Made by a program: the position numbers and the translations under genes. Below the pieces are notes generated by a model, which searched no databases, was not told where the DNA came from, and saw only the letters and a program-made list of their open reading frames with translations. This document shows, piece by piece, positions 7,685-15,050 of a DNA stretch of 55,321 nucleotides. The stretch covers positions 1 to 55,321 of the forward strand of contig CAZJSR010000014.1 of assembly GCA_964548855.1 (NCBI GenBank). The letters are read 5' to 3'. This DNA comes from UBA3206 sp964548855. GTDB lineage: Bacteria > Bacillota_I > Bacilli_A > Acholeplasmatales > Anaeroplasmataceae. The first letter of the stretch is position 1, and each line of letters starts with the position of its first letter.

Positions 7685-8692
7685 TTACTTAGCTAATGCT
7701 TGTGAGACTGCTACTGCAACAGCAACTGTAGCTCCAACCATTGGGTTGTTACCCATACCGATTAATCCCATCATTTCAACGTGAGCAGGAACTGAAGATG
7801 AACCAGCAAATTGAGCATCACTATGCATACGTCCCATAGTATCAGTCATACCATATGAAGCAGGTCCAGCTGCCATATTATCTGGGTGAAGAGTACGTCC
7901 TGTTCCACCACCAGAAGCTACTGAGAAATACTTCTTTCCAATTTCATTACATTCCTTCTTATATGTTCCAGCAACTGGATGTTGGAAACGTGTTGGGTTA
8001 GTAGAGTTACCAGTAATAGAAACATCAACACCTTCTAGATGCATTATTGCAACACCTTCACGAACATCATCAGCTCCATAACATTTAACAGCTAATCTAT
8101 CTGGATTATTTCCATACTTAGTTTCTTTAACAACATTTACTTTTCCTGTTGAATAGTCAAAAGATGTTTCAACATGAGTAAATCCGTTAATACGAGAAAT
8201 AATCTTTGCAGCATCCTTTCCAAGACCATTAAGAATAACTCTTAAAGGATCTTTACGTACCTTATTAGCAGTTTTCGCAATACCAATTGCTCCTTCAGCA
8301 GCAGCAAATGATTCATGTCCTGCTAAGAATGCGAAACATTTAGTATCTTCATTTAAAAGCATAGCTCCTAAATTACCATGTCCAAGACCAACTTTACGGT
8401 CATCTGCAACTGATCCAGGAATACAGAATGCTTGTAATCCTTCACCAATATACTTCGCAGCTTCTGCAGCTGATGATGCATTATTTTTAATAGCTATAGC
8501 TGCACCAACAATATATGCATAACATGCATTTTCAAAACAAATAATTTGGATATCTTTTACCATTTGGTAAACATCTAATCCTTTTGATTTACAAATTTCT
8601 TCAGCCTCTTCAATAGAAGAAATACCATGTGCGTTTAATACAGTATTAATTTGATTAATACGTCTTTCATATCCTTCAAATGTAATTGCCAT
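7685..8692 (-). CDS. GGGtGRT family protein, function unknown
   Basis: The 335-residue soluble protein contains the motif that names the GGGtGRT family, here SGGGTGRTLHPDNMAAGP at about residues 257-274, followed by a conserved HSDAQFAGSSS segment and a C-terminal glycine-rich stretch. The family occurs in anaerobic Firmicutes, spirochaetes and relatives; no biochemical role is established that I know of. The gene lies 17 bases behind the NifU-like scaffold gene, and the pairing suggests a role tied to Fe-S or sulfur metabolism. Codon use looks richer in C/G than most of the window, hinting at high expression. A strong terminator follows. Confidence 0.85.
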   Translation of the reverse strand: MAITFEGYERRINQINTVLNAHGISSIEEAEEICKSKGLDVYQMVKDIQIICFENACYAYIVGAAIAIKNNASSAAEAAKYIGEGLQAFCIPGSVADDRKVGLGHGNLGAMLLNEDTKCFAFLAGHESFAAAEGAIGIAKTANKVRKDPLRVILNGLGKDAAKIISRINGFTHVETSFDYSTGKVNVVKETKYGNNPDRLAVKCYGADDVREGVAIMHLEGVDVSITGNSTNPTRFQHPVAGTYKKECNEIGKKYFSVASGGGTGRTLHPDNMAAGPASYGMTDTMGRMHSDAQFAGSSSVPAHVEMMGLIGMGNNPMVGATVAVAVAVSQALAK

Positions 8693-8709
8693 TTTTAAAT
8701 ATCCTCCTA

Positions 8710-9402
8710 TTATTCAGTACGTGGATCAATGAACTTAACACCGTCATTGTATCTTCCGTATTGTCCTTTAGCTTTTTCTAATGCTTCTTCTGCCTTCATA
8801 CCTTTTTTCATGAAGTCAGTGAATTTTCCTAAACTTAAATATTGATATCCACAAATTTCATTATTTTCATCTAAAGCAATTGAAGTAATATATCCTTCAG
8901 CTAATTCAAGATATCTAGGTCCTTTTTCTTTAGTTGAATAAATAGTACCAACTTGGCTACGAAGTCCTTTTCCTAAGTCTTCAAGTCCAGCACCTACATG
9001 AAGTCCACCTTCAGAGAATGCAGATTGAGTTCTACCATAAATGATTTGTAAGAATAGTTCTCTCATTGCAGTATTAATCGCATCACAAACTAGGTCAGTA
9101 TTAACTGCTTCAAGTAATGTTTTACCAACGATAGCTTCTGAAGCCATAGCTGCAGAGTGAGTCATACCTGAACATCCAATAGTTTCAATTAATGCTTCTT
9201 CAATGATTCCATTTTTAACATTTAATGTTAATTTACAAGCACCTTGTTGAGGAGCACACCATCCGATACCATGAGTGAATCCACTAATATCTTTTATTTC
9301 TCTTGAATAAACCCATTTTCCTTCTTCAGGAATAGGAGCACAACCGTGTTGTCCACCACAATTAACTTTGCACATATTTTGTACATCTTTAGTAAAATGC
9401 AT
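8710..9402 (-). CDS. NifU-like iron-sulfur cluster assembly scaffold protein
   Basis: The 230-residue protein resembles the NifU/IscU N-terminal scaffold family as found paired with GGGtGRT proteins. Cysteines likely to bind a cluster or metal include those in MCKVNCGGQHGC near the N-terminus, GWCAPQQGAC (about residues 48-57) and ETIGCSGMTHS (about residue 77). A C-terminal region (from about residue 150) is beyond the minimal scaffold. It is first in a two-gene operon with a good ribosome-binding site (AAGGAAGG). Whether it builds clusters for general use or for the GGGtGRT partner is not visible. Confidence 0.75.
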   Translation of the reverse strand: MHFTKDVQNMCKVNCGGQHGCAPIPEEGKWVYSREIKDISGFTHGIGWCAPQQGACKLTLNVKNGIIEEALIETIGCSGMTHSAAMASEAIVGKTLLEAVNTDLVCDAINTAMRELFLQIIYGRTQSAFSEGGLHVGAGLEDLGKGLRSQVGTIYSTKEKGPRYLELAEGYITSIALDENNEICGYQYLSLGKFTDFMKKGMKAEEALEKAKGQYGRYNDGVKFIDPRTE

Positions 9403-9446
9403 AATAATAAATTCCTTCCTTATTATATTTTTAAATTTCCCATATA

Positions 9447-9455
9447 ATTATACCA
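9447..9455 (-). promoter_or_regulatory. Extended -10 promoter of the scaffold-GGGtGRT operon
   Basis: The minus strand reads TGGTATAAT, an extended -10 element (TATAAT at 9447-9452), about 45 bases upstream of the scaffold start codon. No good -35 box is evident, which is compatible with an extended -10 promoter. Confidence 0.5.
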
Positions 9456-9519
9456 AACTATACTCCAAATTTAAATAGAATATTTTTTTTTTTACATTTT
9501 TTTAATTTCTAATCATTTT

Positions 9520-11121
9520 TTAATTTAAATATTTAACAATTTCTTTAGTTTTAAATGACAGTGATAAAATAAATGTCATTAATAATGATAATAAATATGT
9601 AACAATAAAAACAATTATAAATGCAATGAAAAAATATCCGATATTTATATGTAAATCAATAGATAAACTATTTAAATATTCTATTTCAAAAATATTATTC
9701 ATAAAAATCGTTATCACAATTGAACCAATAAAACCAACAATAAAAGATATAATTAATGACTTAAGAAATGTATATGAAATTTCTGTGAACAATTCTTTGA
9801 AAATATTTTTTCTTTCCATTCCCATAGTTTGAAGCATTCCATAATATTTCTTTTGTTTTTCAATATAATGATACATCATATTAAATAAATTCAAAATACA
9901 TAGAATAGATGATATTAAAACTATAATTATAGTTATATATAAAACCAAATTATATATTGAATAAAAATAAGAATATCTATTAAATAATGATTTTTGATAA
10001 AATTCCAAAATAGAAATATATTTATTAGAAGAAACAGACTTGTAAAAATAATCTTCTAATATTGAGTTTGCTTCAAATATTGATTTAAAATCTTTAAAAG
10101 TTAATAAAAACATACCATCATTAGTATCGTAATAATTGTATTCTTTATTAGCATGAGTTGCTAGATAACCAAGTGGAATAAATAATTTGTTATTGTTCTT
10201 ACAGTATTCAATCATTGTTGTAAAAGTATTTTCATAAAAAAATTTATCATTTTCATATTGAGGCATACATAAAGAATTATCAATACTAATAGATTCATTA
10301 GTAATCCAAAATAATGGTTCTTCTTGTGGAATTGAATTATTTTCTGCTTCAGTTAGTCTAGTTTCACTACTATATATTTTATAATCAAATACTCCAACAA
10401 TTTTAAAATCCGTCATAACATCTATATATTGATTATAATATTCATTTGGACTTTCAATAAAATCACAATAATTATCAGTATAAGAACAATGAATCTTTAA
10501 AGATATATTTTTTCCTATATAATCATTTGGATTTAAATTAAAAATTTCAAAAAATAAAGATGATAACATAATTTCACCCATAGATTTTCGAGAAAAAACA
10601 TCACCTGAAATTAATACGTTTTCACTAAAATCATAATCAGTTTGTAAAAATAGATTAGAAGTATTGTTCATATCTATAACATCAAAAAGAAGTCTTTCAG
10701 GCCAAATTAAATCTTCGTTATGATTATATTTAATTTTATTATTGATGATAAATTCTTTATCATCAATAATAAATTTATCATAAAATGATTTATTTTTGAA
10801 ATAAAATTGTTTCATCAATATATAATCACTTACACCTTTAATATTCTTTAGATCATCAATATAATCATATTTGATTGCATTAACAATTACTTTATCATCA
10901 TCTTCATAATATTTACAACTTGAATTTGACATTTTTATACTTGTTGTTCTTAGATCCTTTACATTATAAATTTCATTAGTTAATGAATATTTAAATGATA
11001 ATGCAACAAATGATAATAAAGTTATAATAGATAATGTAATAGATAAAACAATATTTAATTTTTTATTACTTCTTTTTTTTATATTTAATTTTGCTAAATA
11101 TAAATAATCTGATATTTTCAT
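9520..11121 (-). CDS. FtsX/MacB-type ABC transporter permease 2
   Basis: This 533-residue membrane protein has the FtsX topology: one N-terminal transmembrane helix (about residues 25-45), a large extracytoplasmic domain (about 50-385), and three C-terminal helices with the characteristic FtsX segment between them (QKKYYGMLQTMGMERKNIFK, about residues 423-442). Such permeases work with LolD/MacB-like ATPases in mechanotransmission or in export and resistance rather than classic import. Its start overlaps the stop of the preceding permease by four bases (ATGA-type coupling) with GGTGG upstream. It is last in the MACPF operon; I see no hairpin terminator after it. Confidence 0.85.
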   Translation of the reverse strand: MKISDYLYLAKLNIKKRSNKKLNIVLSITLSIITLLSFVALSFKYSLTNEIYNVKDLRTTSIKMSNSSCKYYEDDDKVIVNAIKYDYIDDLKNIKGVSDYILMKQFYFKNKSFYDKFIIDDKEFIINNKIKYNHNEDLIWPERLLFDVIDMNNTSNLFLQTDYDFSENVLISGDVFSRKSMGEIMLSSLFFEIFNLNPNDYIGKNISLKIHCSYTDNYCDFIESPNEYYNQYIDVMTDFKIVGVFDYKIYSSETRLTEAENNSIPQEEPLFWITNESISIDNSLCMPQYENDKFFYENTFTTMIEYCKNNNKLFIPLGYLATHANKEYNYYDTNDGMFLLTFKDFKSIFEANSILEDYFYKSVSSNKYISILEFYQKSLFNRYSYFYSIYNLVLYITIIIVLISSILCILNLFNMMYHYIEKQKKYYGMLQTMGMERKNIFKELFTEISYTFLKSLIISFIVGFIGSIVITIFMNNIFEIEYLNSLSIDLHINIGYFFIAFIIVFIVTYLLSLLMTFILSLSFKTKEIVKYLN

Positions 11122-12398
11122 CGTACTTCGCCACCATCTATTCTTATTGAATTATATTTTTTTCTTAATTTGAATATATATAAAATTAAAATACTAATAA
11201 TAAATATAAAGAAAATTGTAATAGGCACATAAAAATGATAATATGATAAAATTTTATAATTTGTATAATAAATCATAATATCATAATTTCTTCTTAAGAA
11301 AAATACTATAATATTATTAAAAACGTTTTTTAGTAATATTGACAATAATACTGAAATAATAGAACATATGAAGATTATAATAAATATTTCTATTAAATAT
11401 ATTTTCACAAAATCTTTTTTCTTAATACCGTATGCTTTATATATACTCATGACATATGATGATTCTAAAATTACTATATTTATAAATGTAAATATACACA
11501 ATAAAGATATAATAATAAATATAAAAATAAAAATCATAGCGCAAATCATTATATATTTATTTACTAAATTTGTTTTATTAAAAGTATCAATACTGCTCTT
11601 ATAGGAATATAATTCGAACTTTTGATAATCAGAAGGCGATGTACTTAAATCATAATCAAAGTTAATATTCATCTTATTTTCATTAATATAATCATTTTCA
11701 AAGTCTTTTATCTCATATACAAAGCTATCTACTTGTTTCATACAATCATCAAAGTTATCTCTAGTTATATTTAAATATAATGTATAAGAGCTTATTAAAA
11801 TGTCGTCTATATATGTATAATCAAATAATAAATCATCTTTAAATTCATTTTCATAGTATCCACAATATTTAAATTTTACATTTTTATTAACTTCTCCATT
11901 TATATTGTAATACTTTATATTAAAATCATAATATGAATTAAGTTCTAATTTAATGTTATTTTTCTTTTCATAATTTTCTTTAAAATCTTTTTTTAAATAA
12001 ATAAAATCATTTGAATTGACATCTTCATTTTCAACTAAATTTAAATTAATTTTATCAATATATCTATAATTAGTTAAATAATAACCATTTGCTCTATATT
12101 GATTATAATCAATATAATCAATATAATTAGATATTTTTTCTAATTTTTCTTCTCTTTTATCAGAATCACTTAGGAAAAAATAATTAGTAAAAATTTTAAC
12201 TTCCTTATCACTTTTATCAACTTCTGAGTAATATTTAGTAATTATCTCATTAGAATTATTTATATATGATAATGATGAATTTAAAATAATAATACTAAAT
12301 ACTGTAATAACTATAAATTGGATAGATAATAAAATTAGTTTTAATTTATTCTTTATTAAATTTTTATAAACAAAAAACATTAAATCTTTAATCTTCAT
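11118..12398 (-). CDS. FtsX/MacB-type ABC transporter permease 1
   Basis: The 426-residue protein has the same architecture as the downstream permease: an N-terminal helix (about residues 18-38), an extracytoplasmic domain rich in Asn, Asp and Tyr, and three C-terminal helices. The conserved MSIYKAYGIKKKDFVKIY segment follows the second helix. The two permeases probably form a heterodimer driven by the adjacent ATPase. GAGGTATAT precedes the ATG, and only 12 bases separate it from the ATPase gene. The protein is extremely AT-driven in composition (Ile, Asn, Lys, Tyr). Confidence 0.82.
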   Translation of the reverse strand: MKIKDLMFFVYKNLIKNKLKLILLSIQFIVITVFSIIILNSSLSYINNSNEIITKYYSEVDKSDKEVKIFTNYFFLSDSDKREEKLEKISNYIDYIDYNQYRANGYYLTNYRYIDKINLNLVENEDVNSNDFIYLKKDFKENYEKKNNIKLELNSYYDFNIKYYNINGEVNKNVKFKYCGYYENEFKDDLLFDYTYIDDILISSYTLYLNITRDNFDDCMKQVDSFVYEIKDFENDYINENKMNINFDYDLSTSPSDYQKFELYSYKSSIDTFNKTNLVNKYIMICAMIFIFIFIIISLLCIFTFINIVILESSYVMSIYKAYGIKKKDFVKIYLIEIFIIIFICSIISVLLSILLKNVFNNIIVFFLRRNYDIMIYYTNYKILSYYHFYVPITIFFIFIISILILYIFKLRKKYNSIRIDGGEVR

Positions 12399-12410
12399 AT
12401 ATACCTCTAA

Positions 12411-13070
12411 TTATAGTATTTTACCATCTTTAATAGTAACTACTTTATCTGCATAATTAGTATATTTCAAATTATGCGTTACTAATATAACTGTTATATT
12501 ATTCTTAGTAAGTGACTTTAGAATATTGATAACATCATCACCATTAGTCTCATCAAGTGCTCCTGTTGGTTCATCTGCTAAAATTATTTTAGGATTTGAA
12601 ACTAAAGCTCTTGCGATTGATACTTTTTGACGCTCTCCACCAGATAGATTTTTAGCTTTTTGATTTATTTTACCTAAAAGACCAAGTCTATCAATAATTT
12701 CTTTAGCTCTTTCTTCTCTTTCTTTTTTTCTCACACCTGCAATAACTAAAGGCATAACTACATTTTCAAGAACTGTATAATCTAAATCTAAAAAGAATGA
12801 TTGAAAAATATAACCGATATTTTTATTTCTAAATTCACATAATTCTTTTTGGCTTAAGTTATTTATATTTTTATCATCAATATAAATATTCCCACTTGTT
12901 AAAGAATCAATTGCCCCTATTAAATTAAGAAGAGTAGTTTTACCACTACCTGATTGACCTATAATTACAGTCATTTTTGATGTTTCTATTTCTAAGTTAA
13001 CATCTTTAATTGCATAAAATAGAGTTTCTTTTTCTCCATATTGTTTACATACATTTTCTAATCTTATCAT
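12411..13070 (-). CDS. ABC transporter ATPase (LolD/MacB family)
   Basis: The 219-residue ATPase has all nucleotide-binding motifs: Walker A GQSGSGKTT, Q-loop with IFQSFFL, signature LSGGERQKVSIARAL, Walker B IILADEPTGALD and H-loop VTHN. The EPTGALDE sequence and short length are typical of the LolD/MacB/FtsE-like group that pairs with FtsX-type permeases. I chose the ATG at 13070; the TTG at 13079 lies inside the ribosome-binding region AGGAATTG. The gene directly follows, and nearly overlaps, the MACPF gene, so the two are translated from one message. Confidence 0.92.
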   Translation of the reverse strand: MIRLENVCKQYGEKETLFYAIKDVNLEIETSKMTVIIGQSGSGKTTLLNLIGAIDSLTSGNIYIDDKNINNLSQKELCEFRNKNIGYIFQSFFLDLDYTVLENVVMPLVIAGVRKKEREERAKEIIDRLGLLGKINQKAKNLSGGERQKVSIARALVSNPKIILADEPTGALDETNGDDVINILKSLTKNNITVILVTHNLKYTNYADKVVTIKDGKIL

Positions 13071-13075
13071 ATTAA

Positions 13076-14362
13076 TCAATTCCTAAATTCTAAATATACT
13101 TTTACATTCTTTTTTTTCCAATCATCATTACCACTACCTGTAGCACCATATAGAATCCAAACAGAATTATATTCAATATTAATAGGAACATTAATACTTT
13201 CATATACATTTTTAAAATTTTTACCTTTTTCTAAACCTAATTCCTTTGGACTTGTGTTCAATTGTAACACTTCTTTACTATTTCCAAAATATATTAAAAC
13301 ATAACTATTTCCTTTATCAATTTGTCTTGCGTCTAACGTTACTTTTATATTTATTTCTTTATAATATTTATTATATAGTGGATCAAACATAACTTGATTT
13401 TTATCTTGTTTGTCTCTCCCGTCATCAGTAATTGTTTTTTCACCAGGAAAAACGCCTTCAACAATAGAAACAACATTCCTTTCACTATTCATTTTTAATG
13501 AATAATATATATACATTTTTTCCATAATGCTTCTAATATCAAAATTAAAATATTCCCAAATTGGAACTAGTCTATTACTAGAAGATGGAATAAATCCATT
13601 TGATTCATAAGTATAAACACTAGATGTATAATTAGAAGAACCTAAAAAACTTTTTAATGAAGAATTTAAAAAAGAATTAACTTGTGTATTATCAGCACAA
13701 AGCGAGATTGTAGAACTAAATTCATTGTTAACGAAATTAGAAATTGCAGAATCATTTGAAGCACACATTGCATTTTTCTCTAAAAGATTACCATATGTTG
13801 CGGATAAAACAATATGAGTACCATAATTATTAAAAATTCTAAAAAAATCTTCTTCTTTATTAGAATTCACTGCATCCATGACTAATTCAACAAATTCACT
13901 TGAATAATAATTGCTCATATCATTTTTTAAATTAGATAAAGAAACTAGTTTATTTTTTACAACTTTTCTATATGAATAAAAACCATAAAAATTATAAGAA
14001 TAAGTGTTATTACTGATATTCAAATTATTTGATAAAAAAACATTATTAGAATACTTAGCTAAAGATGCATTTAATCCACAATTTGTAGAATATCCTTCAT
14101 AAAATTCTTCAGTATTTGATGACTTAACTTCAGAAATCGTTGTTTCATCATATCCATTTTTTGTAATAATATCAAAATCATTATATAATTTATCCAAATC
14201 AAATACATAATAATTATCATTTACCGAAAATGAACTTAAGTTATCTCTAACAAAATTCACCGTTTTTCCAACATCATTTGTATAAGTGTTTGCACTTATA
14301 CAAATACTTGGTCCAAAACAAGATAAACAAAAAATCATAAAAATAAATACTTTTCTCTTCAT
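13076..14362 (-). CDS. Secreted MACPF (perforin-like) domain protein
   Basis: The 428-residue protein begins with a signal peptide (basic MKRK, a hydrophobic core to about residue 20, likely cleavage near ISA-N24). The MACPF signature Y-G-T-H-I is at residues 180-184, preceded by the expected FFRIFNN helix end and followed by a strand-turn, and the family's LVPIWEYF motif is at residues 265-272. A C-terminal beta-rich domain (about 325-428, ending in KVYLEFRN) may bind membranes or partners. MACPF proteins form oligomeric membrane pores in immunity and bacterial antagonism. It is the first gene of an operon with an FtsX-type ABC transporter. It ends in TGA. Pore formation is inferred, not shown. 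Confidence 0.85.
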   Translation of the reverse strand: MKRKVFIFMIFCLSCFGPSICISANTYTNDVGKTVNFVRDNLSSFSVNDNYYVFDLDKLYNDFDIITKNGYDETTISEVKSSNTEEFYEGYSTNCGLNASLAKYSNNVFLSNNLNISNNTYSYNFYGFYSYRKVVKNKLVSLSNLKNDMSNYYSSEFVELVMDAVNSNKEEDFFRIFNNYGTHIVLSATYGNLLEKNAMCASNDSAISNFVNNEFSSTISLCADNTQVNSFLNSSLKSFLGSSNYTSSVYTYESNGFIPSSSNRLVPIWEYFNFDIRSIMEKMYIYYSLKMNSERNVVSIVEGVFPGEKTITDDGRDKQDKNQVMFDPLYNKYYKEINIKVTLDARQIDKGNSYVLIYFGNSKEVLQLNTSPKELGLEKGKNFKNVYESINVPINIEYNSVWILYGATGSGNDDWKKKNVKVYLEFRN

Positions 14363-14384
14363 ATACCATTTCTCCTTCTTTTAA

Positions 14385-14412
14385 ATTATATATTATTTGT
14401 ATAAATAATCAA
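14385..14412 (-). promoter_or_regulatory. Promoter of the MACPF-ABC operon
   Basis: On the minus strand TTGATT (14407-14412) and a consensus TATAAT (14385-14390) are 16 bases apart. A strong ribosome-binding site (GAAGGAG) follows before the MACPF start codon. The preceding gene is closed by a terminator just upstream, so this operon is an independent unit. Confidence 0.7.
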
Positions 14413-14425
14413 ATATCCTTCAAAA

Positions 14426-14459
14426 AAAAAGATAGAAAATTCAAATAATCTATCTTTTT
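14426..14459 (-). terminator. Terminator of the thyA-to-phosphatase gene run
   Basis: AAAAAGATAGA (14426-14436) pairs with TCTATCTTTTT (14449-14459) across a 12-base loop, 12 bases past the phosphatase stop codon. On the minus strand the stem ends in a long T run. Confidence 0.8.
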
Positions 14460-14470
14460 AGAATCAAAAA

Positions 14471-15040
14471 TTATATTGTTTTTACATTAAAATCAAGAAT
14501 CTTCATATTATCAGAAGTAAATTCAAAATAACTCAAACTACAATTATTTAATCTATCATTAAATCTATATGATATATCAATTGCTGTACTTAATGCTTTT
14601 ATTGCATGAGAATGAGAAACAACTAAAATTTTTTTTTCAGGATACATTTTTGCTAACTTTTTACATTCTGAAATAACTCTACTTCTAATTTCATAAGTTT
14701 TTTCAAGACCTTCAGCTCTGTCATTTAGAATATCAACAAAAACTTCATCACATACATCAAGGCCTTCACATACACCAAAACACCTTTCAATGAAAGCTTC
14801 ATTAATAATAACATCATCTTTAAAATCAATTTCTTCTTTAATAATTTGTGCAGTTTCTAAAGCTCTCGTTAGAGGACTAGACATAATAATATCAAAATTA
14901 TTATCATTATCCTTTATCCATTTTCCAAGCAAATGAGCCTCTTCTTTTCCCGTGTCATTTAATGGAAAATCTCTTTGGCCTTGAATTTTTTTTAATCTAT
15001 TTTGTTCTGTTTGACCATGTCTTGCGAAACAAATAATCAT
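14471..15040 (-). CDS. Histidine phosphatase family protein (phosphoglycerate mutase-like)
   Basis: The 189-residue protein carries the histidine phosphatase signature RHGQTEQN (residues 7-14), in which His8 is the phospho-acceptor, and the second catalytic region VVSHSHAIKAL. The family includes GpmB, CobC and various small-molecule phosphatases; the substrate cannot be assigned. It is the last gene of a ten-gene same-strand run, ten bases behind adhE, and is followed by a terminator. Confidence 0.88.
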   Translation of the reverse strand: MIICFARHGQTEQNRLKKIQGQRDFPLNDTGKEEAHLLGKWIKDNDNNFDIIMSSPLTRALETAQIIKEEIDFKDDVIINEAFIERCFGVCEGLDVCDEVFVDILNDRAEGLEKTYEIRSRVISECKKLAKMYPEKKILVVSHSHAIKALSTAIDISYRFNDRLNNCSLSYFEFTSDNMKILDFNVKTI

Positions 15041-15050
15041 ATAAACCTCA

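Noticed and set aside
13076..14362. Mycoplasma-type genetic code (TGA as Trp)
   Set aside because: The MACPF gene and the radical SAM gene end properly at TGA with the next gene starting there, and Trp is written as TGG in conserved enzymes.
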